From Agarivorans gilvus (GTDB lineage Bacteria > Pseudomonadota > Gammaproteobacteria > Enterobacterales > Celerinatantimonadaceae), in the NCBI RefSeq assembly GCF_001420915.1, contig NZ_CP013021.1, positions 2,263,001 to 2,327,000 on the forward strand: a stretch of 64,000 nucleotides of DNA, given 5' to 3'. The position numbers and the translations under genes were made by a program. The first letter of the stretch is position 1; each line of letters opens with the position of its first letter. Below the pieces are notes generated by a model that ran no database searches, had not been told where the DNA came from, and saw nothing but the letters and a program-made list of their open reading frames with translations. This document shows positions 53,624 through 63,360 of the stretch, piece after piece.

Positions 53624-54608
53624 GCAAGAAATTAATTTTGTATCCATCGTTATTCCTGTCTACAACGAAGCGGCCAGTCTGCCTGAACTGATTCAACGCA
53701 CTTGCGCCGCCGCAGACAGCATGGGAAAAGATTACGAGTTACTGCTGATTGATGATGGCAGTAAAGATAACAGCGCAGATCAAATAGAGGCAGCGGCGGC
53801 CGCAGAAGGCAGCCATGTGGTAGGGATTATTCTCAACCGTAACTATGGGCAACACAATGCCATCATGGCGGGTTTTGAGCATGTTAGAGGCGACTTAGTG
53901 GTGACCCTAGATGCCGACTTACAAAATCCGCCTGAAGAAATTCCGAATTTGGTTGCCAAAGCAGAACAAGGCTACGACGCGGTAGGCACAGTACGGAAGA
54001 ATCGCCAAGACAGTCGGCTGCGTCGTTACCCCTCGATGCTAATCAACAAAATCGTCAAACGTTCCACCGGAGTAGAGATGAACGACTACGGCTGTATGTT
54101 ACGCGCCTACCGCCGCCACGTGGTTGACGCCATGCTACAGTGTCACGAACGCAGTACTTTCATCCCAATTCTGGCCAACGGCTTTGCTCGCCATACTGTG
54201 GAAATAGACGTTGCCCATAGCGAGCGCCAACAAGGCGAGTCCAAATACAACATCATGGGCTTAATTAACCTGATGTTCGATCTACTCACCAGCATGACCA
54301 CTGCACCGCTAAGAATGCTCAGCATCATGGGCGGGGTCATCGCCACTCTGGGTGGCCTATTTGGCTTAGTATTACTACTGATGCGCATGTTCTATGGCGC
54401 AGAATGGGGTGTCGATGGGGTATTCCCACTGTTCGCCCTACTGTTCATTTTTATCGGTGCTCAGTTTGTTGGGCTAGGCCTACTCGGTGAATACATTGGT
54501 CGTATTTATTCCGATGTTCGCGCTCGGCCTCGTTACTACGTACAGGACGTATTAGTTGGCGAAGCCACCAAACAAGCACGCGATAACGGCCAAGTGGCCA
54601 ATCACTAA
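53613..54608 (+). CDS. arnC: Undecaprenyl-phosphate 4-deoxy-4-formamido-L-arabinose transferase
   Basis: A 331-residue family-2 glycosyltransferase. The N-terminal GT-A domain has VSIVIPVYNEAASLPEL, LLIDDGSKDNS and TLDADLQNPPEEI. Two C-terminal hydrophobic helices (~235-255 and ~268-290) anchor it to the inner membrane. It loads the formylated sugar onto undecaprenyl phosphate. It overlaps arnB and is followed by arnA after 24 bp. Confidence 0.95.
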   Translation: MRHKQEINFVSIVIPVYNEAASLPELIQRTCAAADSMGKDYELLLIDDGSKDNSADQIEAAAAAEGSHVVGIILNRNYGQHNAIMAGFEHVRGDLVVTLDADLQNPPEEIPNLVAKAEQGYDAVGTVRKNRQDSRLRRYPSMLINKIVKRSTGVEMNDYGCMLRAYRRHVVDAMLQCHERSTFIPILANGFARHTVEIDVAHSERQQGESKYNIMGLINLMFDLLTSMTTAPLRMLSIMGGVIATLGGLFGLVLLLMRMFYGAEWGVDGVFPLFALLFIFIGAQFVGLGLLGEYIGRIYSDVRARPRYYVQDVLVGEATKQARDNGQVANH

Positions 54609-54632
54609 TTTAACTCTCTTAAGGATAAGACA

Positions 54633-56609
54633 ATGAAAGCTGTGGTATTTGCCTATCACAACATCGGTTGTACGGGCATACAAAGCCTAATTGAAGCAGG
54701 CGTTGAAATTGCTGCTGTATTTACTCACCTCGACGACAGTAAAGAAAATCTATTTTTTGAATCGGTAGCCAAGCTAGCCGCTCGCCATGGTATTCCGGTA
54801 TTTGCCCCAGAAGACGTCAATCACCCGTTGTGGCTGGAAAAAATTAACGCCATGCAACCAGAGGTATTCTTCTCTTTCTACTACCGTTCAATGCTAAGCC
54901 CAGCGCTATTGGCATTAGCACCGCAGGGTGGCTTTAACTTACACGGCTCACTGCTTCCTCGTTATCGCGGCCGCGCGCCGGTAAACTGGGCCTTGGTCAA
55001 TGGCGAAACCGAAACCGGTGTTACCCTACATGTAATGACGGCCAAAGCCGATGCCGGCGACATAGTGGCTCAACAAGCCTTAACTATTGACCCACAAGAC
55101 ACCGCCGAAACACTGCATCAGCGACTCAATCAACTGAGTGCTGAGTTGTTGGCCGAGGTGCTGCCAAAACTTATCGCCGGTGAACATAGCTTAACCCCGC
55201 AAGATGAGAGCCAAGCCACGGTATTCGGCCGCAGAACTCCTGCCGATGGCGAGATTAAATGGGCCGACGATGCCCACAGCATTTACAACTTATGCCGCGC
55301 CGTTACCGAACCCTACCCCGGTGCATTTACCTTTTTAGGTGAGCGTAAAATCATTTTTTGGAGCGCAGCGGCCAGTGAGCAAGATTACGACGCCACGCCC
55401 GGTACCATTGTGGCCACCGCACCGCTTACCATTGCCTGTGGCCGCGGCTCGTTGATCGTCAAAGCCGGTCAAGCCGAGCAAGGCTTATATATGAACGGTG
55501 AGCAGCTAGCCAGCGAAATGCATTTAGTAGAAGGCATGCGTTTTGGGCCACAGGCCAGCGCCACCATCGCCGCCAAACGTCGGCAAAAGGTGCTCATTTT
55601 AGGGGCTAACGGCTTTATTGGTAACCATTTAACCCAGCGCTTATTAGACGATGGCAAATACGAAATTTTTGCCATGGACATGAGTGCCAACCAGATTGAA
55701 CAGCATTTAAGCCATCCGGATTTTCATTTTGTTGAAGGTGACATCACCATTCACAATGAATGGGTCGAATACCACATCAAGAAATGTGACATTATTCTGC
55801 CACTGGTGGCGATTGCTACTCCGATTGAATATACCCGTAACCCGCTGCGGGTATTTGAACTGGATTTCGAAGAAAACCTGAAGATCGTTCGCGAATGTGT
55901 GAAATACAATAAACGCATTATTTTCCCCTCTACTTCAGAAGTATACGGCATGTGTACCGACGAAGAATTTAACGAAGACAGCTCACCTTTAATTACCGGC
56001 CCCATCAACCGCCAGCGTTGGATCTACTCAACCTCTAAGCAACTACTCGACCGTGTTATTTGGGCTTACGGTAAGAAAGACGGGCTTAAATTCACCCTAT
56101 TCCGTCCCTTTAATTGGATGGGACCACGCCTCGACAGCTTAAACTCGGCGCGGGTTGGCTCAAGTCGAGCGATTACCCAGTTAATCCTTAACTTGGTAGA
56201 AGGCACGCCAATTAAGCTGATTGATGGCGGCGAGCAAAAACGCTGCTTTACCGATATTTCCGAGGCCATCGAAGCCTTATTCCGCATCATCGAGAATAAA
56301 GACGGTTTATGCGATGGCCAGATTATCAATATTGGCTCGCCAGAAAACGAAGCCAGCATTAAACAAATGGCAGAAATCTTGGTAGAAAAATTTGAAGCCC
56401 ACCCGCTACGAGATAAGTTCCCACCGTTTGCCGGTTATCATCTGGTTGAAAGTAAGACCTTCTACGGTGACGGTTACCAAGACGTGCAGCATCGTCGCCC
56501 CAGCATTCGTAACGCCAAGCGTTTACTTGACTGGGAGCCGCGCATTATGATGGAAGACACCATTGAGGAAACCTTGGATTTTTTCCTAAAAACTGCAGTT
56601 GACGAGTAA
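54633..56609 (+). CDS. arnA: Bifunctional UDP-GlcA decarboxylase / UDP-L-Ara4N formyltransferase
   Basis: A 658-residue fusion, E. coli length 660. The N-terminal formyltransferase (~1-300) has NLHGSLLPRYRGRAPVNWAL, with the catalytic N-x-H and a downstream KADAGDIV aspartate. The C-terminal SDR decarboxylase (~315-655) has LILGANGFIGNHL, PSTSEVYGM and YSTSKQLLDR. It makes UDP-L-Ara4O from UDP-glucuronate and formylates UDP-L-Ara4N. The RBS is AAGGA. Confidence 0.97.
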   Translation: MKAVVFAYHNIGCTGIQSLIEAGVEIAAVFTHLDDSKENLFFESVAKLAARHGIPVFAPEDVNHPLWLEKINAMQPEVFFSFYYRSMLSPALLALAPQGGFNLHGSLLPRYRGRAPVNWALVNGETETGVTLHVMTAKADAGDIVAQQALTIDPQDTAETLHQRLNQLSAELLAEVLPKLIAGEHSLTPQDESQATVFGRRTPADGEIKWADDAHSIYNLCRAVTEPYPGAFTFLGERKIIFWSAAASEQDYDATPGTIVATAPLTIACGRGSLIVKAGQAEQGLYMNGEQLASEMHLVEGMRFGPQASATIAAKRRQKVLILGANGFIGNHLTQRLLDDGKYEIFAMDMSANQIEQHLSHPDFHFVEGDITIHNEWVEYHIKKCDIILPLVAIATPIEYTRNPLRVFELDFEENLKIVRECVKYNKRIIFPSTSEVYGMCTDEEFNEDSSPLITGPINRQRWIYSTSKQLLDRVIWAYGKKDGLKFTLFRPFNWMGPRLDSLNSARVGSSRAITQLILNLVEGTPIKLIDGGEQKRCFTDISEAIEALFRIIENKDGLCDGQIINIGSPENEASIKQMAEILVEKFEAHPLRDKFPPFAGYHLVESKTFYGDGYQDVQHRRPSIRNAKRLLDWEPRIMMEDTIEETLDFFLKTAVDE

Positions 56610-56611
56610 TA

Positions 56612-57541
56612 ATGAGCGGAAAAAACAGCACTAAAGTCGGTTTAAGAATAGATGTAGATACCTTTCGCGGCACCCGTCTAGGGGTGCCCAAGTTATTAGA
56701 AATCTTACAGCGGCACGGGTTTCAAGCCTCGTTCTTTTTTACGGTTGGGCCAGACAACATGGGGCGTCATATTTGGCGCCTGCTACGCCCCGCCTTTTTA
56801 AAGAAGATGCTCCGCTCTAAAGCCGCCAGCCTCTATGGCTGGGACATTCTACTGCGTGGTACTTTTTGGCCCGGCCCCGTGATTGGCAAGCGCTTAGCTG
56901 GAGTCATCAAGCAAACCGATCAAGCTGGCCACGAGGTGGGTTTACACGCTTGGGATCATCATAAATGGCAGATGAAAACCGATACAATGTCTGCCTCTGA
57001 GCTAGCCAGTGAGCTGAACAAGGGTTACCAACTGCTGTCTGAGATCATTGGCAAAGAAGTACAATGTAGCGCGGTCGCTGGCTGGCGCTGTACCGAGGCC
57101 ACCTTAGAGCAAAAAGAAGCCTTTCCGTTTCGCTATAACAGTGATTGCCGAGGCCAATCTATTTTTGTTCCCAAACTGGGCATGGCGCCGCAAATTCCGG
57201 TCACCCTGCCCACTTATGATGAACTGATCGGCCAAGACGGCGTGGACGAAAGCAATTACAACCAAGCCATTTTGAGACGAATAAGAGCCGATGCGCTTAA
57301 TGTTTATACCATTCATGCCGAAGTGGAAGGAATCGTTTGTGCGGAGATGTTTGAACAACTGCTAATTAGCGCCAAACAACAGGGCATACAGTTTGTTCCG
57401 CTCAGCGAATTACTCGATCAAGACTACGTATCTTGGCCAGCGGACGAGATATTAAATATTGAAATGGAGGGGCGCGAAGGTTGGCTAAGCCATCAAGCCT
57501 CTTTGGTTAAAGCAAATCAGGAAAGTTATGCGTCAAGTTAA
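56612..57541 (+). CDS. arnD: 4-deoxy-4-formamido-L-arabinose-phosphoundecaprenol deformylase
   Basis: A 309-residue NodB-type deacetylase that removes the formyl group from the lipid-linked sugar, making the transfer cycle irreversible. LRIDVDTFRGTR holds the catalytic and metal aspartates, and VGLHAWDHHKWQ supplies the metal histidines. It starts 2 bp after the arnA stop and overlaps arnT by 14 bp. Confidence 0.94.
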   Translation: MSGKNSTKVGLRIDVDTFRGTRLGVPKLLEILQRHGFQASFFFTVGPDNMGRHIWRLLRPAFLKKMLRSKAASLYGWDILLRGTFWPGPVIGKRLAGVIKQTDQAGHEVGLHAWDHHKWQMKTDTMSASELASELNKGYQLLSEIIGKEVQCSAVAGWRCTEATLEQKEAFPFRYNSDCRGQSIFVPKLGMAPQIPVTLPTYDELIGQDGVDESNYNQAILRRIRADALNVYTIHAEVEGIVCAEMFEQLLISAKQQGIQFVPLSELLDQDYVSWPADEILNIEMEGREGWLSHQASLVKANQESYASS

Positions 57542-59176
57542 AATCAATCTAGCCACTTGGCTGCCCCTGTTCTTTATCTTGCTGTATTTGTTACCACTGG
57601 GGTTGCGCGACCTTTGGTCACCAGATGAGCTGCGTTACGCCGAAATTTCCAGAGAGATGGTGGCCAGCGGCGATTGGATAGTACCGCGCTTTAATGATCT
57701 GCGTTATTTCGAAAAGCCAGTCATGGGTTACTGGATGAATGCGCTATCACAGTTAGTCTTCGGTGAGACTAATTTTGCGGTTAGAGCCGCCTCCGCCTTT
57801 AGCGCCCTAGGTGCGGCCTTTTGTCTGTGGATGTTATTAGCCCGCTTTGCCTCTCGACCGACTGCTTGGTTAAGCTGCGCCATTTATCTCAGTATGTTTA
57901 TGGTCTCAGGCATTGGTACCTATAGCGTGTTAGATAGCATGCTCAACCTCTGGCTCACCGCCAGCTTCACCGCCTTTTACTTTGCCATTCGCAGTGACAG
58001 TAGCCGCCATCGCGCCAAATACTACGCGCTAGCGGGCATCTATTGTGGCTGCGCGGTATTAACCAAGGGTTTTCTGGCATTGGCGCTACCGGTATTGGTG
58101 GTATTGCCCTACATGCTATGGACTAAGCAACTAACGGTGATCTTAAAATGGGGTTGGTGGGTGATGCTACTAGCGCTGCTCACTTGCCTGCCTTGGGCGT
58201 TAGCGATTCACGCAGCCGAGCCCGATTACTGGCACTACTTTTTTGGATTGAGCACATTAAGCGCTTTTCCGCCGAAAACGCTCAGCACGCCGCACCGCTG
58301 TGGTATTACCTACCATTTTTGGCGGCCGGAGTATTACCTTGGTTATTTTGGTCTCCCTCGGCGCTGGCCCACCTAAAAGGGCAAATGCATTCACCGCTGC
58401 TGCGCTATGCCTTGTTATGGGCCCTGCTTCCCTTACTGTTCTTTTCACTGGCCAAGGGTAAACTAGCCACGTATATCTTGCCAATAATGGCGCCTATCGC
58501 CATCTTATTTGCTCACGGTATTCAACAGGCCTTTGCCAAAGCCTGTAAGGGTTTACGCTTGGGAAGCTGGCTCAATGCAGGTTTATTTTCGCTATTGGCC
58601 CTCACCACCTTAATTCTGCACTTTAGTGGCAAGCTTCCCTTAGAAGCCGATGAAACTTACCGTGCTTGGCTGCTAAGCTTTATTTTTGCTTTTTGGGCAG
58701 CCATGGCCTTAGTCTCGCTAAAGGTAGACAGCTTAAACGCCAAAGTCGCCAGCTACATGTTAATGCCTTTAGGTTTGTTTATGTTGGCTTGGGCCACCTT
58801 TCCCAATATCAGCATTTACTCCAAAATGCCTGCCAAATTTACTCAGCAAATCGCCCACTTAGTCAGCCCTAACACGGTCTTAGTCGCCGACTACCCAGAC
58901 ACCATGTCAGCGCTAAATTGGTACTTCAAACGTCAGGATGTCTATCTAGCGGGGCAAAAAGGAGAAGTCAGCTACGGTTTAAGTTATCCGGATGCTCAGC
59001 ATCGCTATATCGAAAATAGCCAACTAGCCGAATTTATTCAGCAGCAGCAACAAACTGCCCCGGTATTAATCTTCTTTAGAGATAAACCCGACATGGGCGA
59101 GCAGCTGCCCCAGACCGACCAACGTATTAGCCGGGGCCGTTACACCGTGCTTTACTATAACGCGCGGCAACCTTAA
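57528..59176 (+). pseudogene. arnT: L-Ara4N lipid A transferase ArnT, split by a one-base frameshift (probable sequencing error)
   Basis: Inner-membrane GT-C glycosyltransferase (PMT family) that moves L-Ara4N from undecaprenyl phosphate to lipid A. Frame 1 holds the N-terminal region, LRDLWSPDELRYAEISREMV (the catalytic D/E loop) and PVMGYWMNALS, but diverges after a T6 run (58239-58244). One more T gives EPDYWHYFFWIEHIKRFS and continues to 59176. The rebuilt protein has 549 residues against 550 in E. coli. All other arn genes are intact, so an error is the likelier cause. Confidence 0.92.
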
Positions 59177-59178
59177 CC

Positions 59179-59538
59179 ATGACAGAGCTACTGCTGCTAG
59201 TTATATCGATAGGCTTAAGCTCATTAAGCCAATATTGGCAAAAACGTGCAGCGCTGCTGTTTGCCGCCCAGCCGCAATTAACTAGCCGGCAGAAGCTACT
59301 GAGCAAACCTTTATTACTGGGCATCATCTTTCTTGGCCTCGGAGCTCTGAGCTGGTTGGCCGTGTTAAGTCGCTGGGATGTATCTGTGGCTTACCCACTG
59401 CTTAGCAGTAACTTTGTGATCATGTTATTGATTTCAAAATTTGCCTTTAATGAGCAAATCAGTCCACGCCAATGGTGGGGAGTGGGCTGTATTGTACTTG
59501 GAGTGGCCTTTATCGGAGGAGCGGCTCAATGGCTATAA
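59179..59538 (+). CDS. arnE: L-Ara4N-phosphoundecaprenol flippase subunit ArnE
   Basis: A 119-residue, four-TM EamA/SMR-like protein that with ArnF flips undecaprenyl-phosphate-L-Ara4N across the inner membrane. LSSLSQYWQKRAA at the start and LSRWDVSVAYPLLSSNFV in the third helix region are typical. It starts 2 bp after arnT, and its end overlaps arnF by 10 bp. Confidence 0.88.
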   Translation: MTELLLLVISIGLSSLSQYWQKRAALLFAAQPQLTSRQKLLSKPLLLGIIFLGLGALSWLAVLSRWDVSVAYPLLSSNFVIMLLISKFAFNEQISPRQWWGVGCIVLGVAFIGGAAQWL

Positions 59539-59954
59539 CCAGACGTGGTCGCAGCATTGCCTTGGCCTTACTCAGCGTAGCGTTTATTTCGCTGGCCCAA
59601 CTGTCCATGAAATGGGGGATGAGCCAACTCAATGAACAATTTCCTACTTGGTTAAGCCTATGGCAGCAGCAAGCCTACAGCCACTTAGTCAGCCACTACT
59701 GGCCCTATTACCTTAGCGTGATAGGCGGCTTAAGCTGTTATGCCTCGTCCATGTTTTGTTGGGTGATTGCTTTAAAACGCCTCGCTTTATCAATAGCTTA
59801 CCCACTACTAAGCTTAAGTTATGTAGTGGTTTACCTCGCCGCGGTAAGCTTGCCCTGGATAGGCGAAAGCTTTAGCTGGAGTAAAGCTCTAGGCGTATTA
59901 CTGATCTTAATCGGGATCTATCTGGTCATACCGCGAGCGACTGGCAAACAATAA
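59529..59954 (+). CDS. arnF: L-Ara4N-phosphoundecaprenol flippase subunit ArnF
   Basis: A 141-residue four-TM partner of ArnE. SLAQLSMKWGMSQL and LSIAYPLLSLSYVVVYLAAV are diagnostic. The ATG at 59529 has GGAGGAG 7 bp upstream, within the end of arnE; the frame continues 57 bp further upstream but without an RBS. Last gene of the arn operon. No hairpin terminator is obvious in the 138 bp that follow. Confidence 0.88.
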   Translation: MAITRRGRSIALALLSVAFISLAQLSMKWGMSQLNEQFPTWLSLWQQQAYSHLVSHYWPYYLSVIGGLSCYASSMFCWVIALKRLALSIAYPLLSLSYVVVYLAAVSLPWIGESFSWSKALGVLLILIGIYLVIPRATGKQ

Positions 59955-60092
59955 GCCTAAGCTCAGTAAGACTGCATCCATAAAAGCCGCAAAACCTCAC
60001 GATTAATGATTAAATAGTTGAAGCATCAAGCAATATTAAACGATACTGGGTAGAATCTGGCTTTTACTGAGTCGCAAGGAGTTTGCGCTAAC

Positions 60093-62362
60093 ATGAAACG
60101 TCTTTTTGACCTGCTCGCCATTTTGTTTTTGCTATTGTTGGCTACCACGGTCTTTTTCTTGTTCTCTTTCCACCCCGACCGCTATAAAAGCGATTTCCTC
60201 TCCTGGGTCAACCAACAGAGCGACTGGCAACTCAACTATGACAGTAGCCAATGGTCACTTAAACAACCGCTACAGTTGCAAGTCTCGGGGCTCAGTTTAG
60301 CTAAGCCAGAACAAGCCGCACTCATGGTCAAACAAGCCGAGTTGAAGCTCGCCTTATTACCCTTAATTAAGGGCACTATTCGCTTTGATAGCGTGGTTTT
60401 AAGCGACACTCAAATAGCGATAAGTGACCAGCTGTTTAGTGCCAGCAAGACCGAGCAGCCAGTCGGTGCAGCGCCAAGTACTAGCTGGTTTAAGCAACTC
60501 GAAGTGGGCCAAATTTTGGCCAAAGACGGTGACTTTACTTGGCAGCGCCAAGAGCAAAACCTTCGCCTAGAACGCTTTGAGCTGGCGATAGAAGATGTCG
60601 CCATCGAGCTCCAACAACCCGCCCCTAGCCACTGGCAATTTACTCTGCACGGCTCGGCGCAGCAGCTTATTACGCCTTGGCAAACCATAAAATTACCGCA
60701 GCTCAGCCTCGCTTACGCCAAGCAGCTCTTAGTGATTGACCACATCGGTGCCGATTTGCTAGGAGGTTCCTTCTACGCCGCGGCAGAACTCAAACAACAG
60801 CAACTCACTATTAGCGAATTAGCTTTAAACAACCTCAAGCTGGAATATTTTGCACAGCCTGCCGCAAACACTGCTGCCACGCCTACTGAGCCAGCCACCG
60901 ATACCTTAGAGCTAAGCTGGCTAAAACAAATTAACATTAATAACTTACTACTAAATCAAGTGAGTTTAGCCAGCCAGTACCAAGGGCATAATCTAGTTCT
61001 AAATAAACTCACCGCCGAATTAAAACAGCTACAAGGCGCTTGGCCTATACAGCCTTCGTCGCTACGCGGTGACTTTGCCTTTATTGCCGATGAACTCTAC
61101 TTAGATCAAATCCAACTGACAGAGCTCACCGCCAGTGGTCAGCTACAAGAGCAACAGTTGTCGCTTAGCGCGCTCCGCAGCCAATTGTTTAAAGGCCAAC
61201 TGGAGCTGGCTCTGAGCTACCAGTGGCAACAACAAGCGCTTACCGTGCATCAATTACTGCTAGCAAACAATGAAATCCCCATTCAACCGGCCTGGCTACC
61301 CCAAGCTCCCCATGAGCCAGCCACTGAAGAGCAACCAGCCGCAGCAGAGCAACAGCCCGCACCGAGCCACCAAACTACCTTAGGGCTACAGGAATTATAT
61401 ATAGAGCAGGCCGACTTACAGCAGGTGAAGTTATTGTCCTACATCGACACCCTGCCATTTTCTGCAACCGGGCTAGACCTTGAATTACGCCAGCTTAACT
61501 TAATTAAACAAGGACAATGGCAGAGCGTAGAACAACTGTGGCAACCGCAAAGCCGCGTCTTTATGGAAGCCCCCGAAATTGCCTTTCGGGGTTTGGTTCT
61601 CAATCACAGCAGCATAGACTTAGGCTCGGAGCAGCAACTAGGCTACCTAAATCTGTATGGCGAATTGCCGCTTGGTCAGTTTGAATTGCAAGCCCAGAGC
61701 CTGTTAGATCAGCCTCATAAACCTTGGCAGGCTCAGCTATCGGGCTTACTCCTTGATATTAGCCCGCTAGCGAGACTAGCCGATAACCCAGACTTTAACC
61801 TAGTGGGTGATGTTGAACTGGCGGGAAAGCTACGTGGCAAACTCAGTGACTTTTGGTCAAATCTTGACGGGGAGTTAGAGTTGCATAGCCAGTTGTTGCA
61901 ACTGCCGGGGGCCGATTTAGAGGTCACCCTCGACCAGATCATTGAAACGCCGCGCCAATACTTTGAGGACCCCAGCCCACTAATCGCCAAAGGCTGGCCG
62001 GTGTTTTGGCGCACCCCAAACAACTCCCTCAGGGACTCAGCCAATTTACCAATACCGCACTCAGCGCCGAAATTAAACAAGGCGTGTTACAGCTAAGGCC
62101 ACAACAGCTAACAGGCTTACGTTACCCCATCACGCTGGCAGGTAACATTGACTTTGCTCAGCAACGCTTCGAGCAATTTAAAGTGGTGGTGAGTGATAAG
62201 CCTTGCTGGCGTTTGGTTCAAACCACCGATGGTAGCTGGTCTGCGCCACATATCAGCTTCGATCATTATTTATCGGCGCGCCGCTACCGACTAGACCAAC
62301 AACAGTTTATTCAAGCTCCCAAACATCCTGAGTGCCGCTATGCTTTCACCGCGAGCAACTAA
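60093..62362 (+). pseudogene. AsmA-family protein, frameshifted near the C-terminus (probable sequencing error)
   Basis: AsmA-like inner-membrane-anchored periplasmic protein; family members act in outer-membrane lipid or protein assembly. The N-terminal TM helix is at ~5-27, followed by an AsmA N-terminal domain and a long Gln/Leu-rich beta-rich region. Frame 1 degenerates after a C4-A3 run (62014-62020). One added base turns it into WRTPKQLPQGLSQFTN and continues to 62362, total 756 residues. The restored tail contains VVSDKPCWRLVQTTDGSW. RBS AAGGAG 11 bp upstream. Confidence 0.82.
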
Positions 62363-62363
62363 A

Positions 62364-63275
62364 TCACGCCGACAGCGATGCGCTTAAGGCACAGGCATGT
62401 TCAATAAAACAATCGCGTAAGGGATTTTGGCTACTGTCTTTACGCCACACAAAGTTAAAGCTGCGGCGCATGTCCAAGTCAGGCGTCGCCAAAGCCACTA
62501 ACTCTCCGGCTTGTATTGCTTGCTCTACACTACGTAGCGGCAGGCAACTTAAGTAAGCGCCATCTGCTACTAAAGCAATCAAACTTGCCACATGGCTGTA
62601 TTCGCGCCACACCTTTAACTTAGTAATCTTGCCATGTATTGCGCCATTAAAAATATCCCGAGTTCCCGAGCCGGTTTCTCGTAATACCCATCGAGCACGG
62701 CTAAGTCGAGCTAAGTTTACCTCTGGTAAATTTGCCAAAGGGTGCTGCTTGCCAGCCACCACCACTAAGTGATCCTCGCACCACACTTGTTGAGCAATCC
62801 GGCTATCACTACAGTGGCCTTCAATAATGCCCAATTGCAAACGGTAATCGAGCAAACCTGCCAATACCACTTCACTGTTACTAATTTGCGGATGCACCAC
62901 CAAGTCGGGAAACTGTTGATCTAAACTGGCAATGATTTTAGCCAAAAAATACTCGGCAATGGTTTGACTGGCACCCACCGTCAGCTCTCCACTGATCACC
63001 TGCTGCCCGGCAAAACCCTGCATAATATGCTGACTTTCCATTAGCACCCGCTTGGCTCTAGGGCGTAACCAATGCCCCCAATGATTCAAACGCAAACGTT
63101 TACCTTGGCGCTCAAATAGCTTTTGCCCCAAACCCGTTTCTAGTTGATTCAAGGCCATGCTAGCCGCCGATTGAGTCATCGCCAGTTGTTGCGCGGCCAC
63201 GCTAACACTTTGGGTTTCGGCGATACAAACAAATACAGATAACTGCTTCAGGCTGAAGCGGTAGAGGTGCTGCAT
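62364..63275 (-). CDS. LysR-family transcriptional regulator (CysB/YeiE-like)
   Basis: A 303-residue LTTR. The N-terminal HTH (LKQLSVFVCIAETQSVSVAAQQLAMTQSAAS) is at about 9-40. The substrate-binding domain is ~92-295, with SGELTVGASQTIAEYFLA and VLRETGSGTRDIFN, like the YeiE/CbbR branch. The RBS is GGAGTG. Convergent with the AsmA-like gene. Target unknown; no divergent gene lies next to it. Confidence 0.9.
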   Translation of the reverse strand: MQHLYRFSLKQLSVFVCIAETQSVSVAAQQLAMTQSAASMALNQLETGLGQKLFERQGKRLRLNHWGHWLRPRAKRVLMESQHIMQGFAGQQVISGELTVGASQTIAEYFLAKIIASLDQQFPDLVVHPQISNSEVVLAGLLDYRLQLGIIEGHCSDSRIAQQVWCEDHLVVVAGKQHPLANLPEVNLARLSRARWVLRETGSGTRDIFNGAIHGKITKLKVWREYSHVASLIALVADGAYLSCLPLRSVEQAIQAGELVALATPDLDMRRSFNFVWRKDSSQNPLRDCFIEHACALSASLSA

Positions 63276-63360
63276 ATAAGCACTCCTGATTAAACGGCAA
63301 CAATATATTAGTAAAGCTAATATATCGCGCCGTCACTCAAAGCACTAGTAGCTGCAGCTT

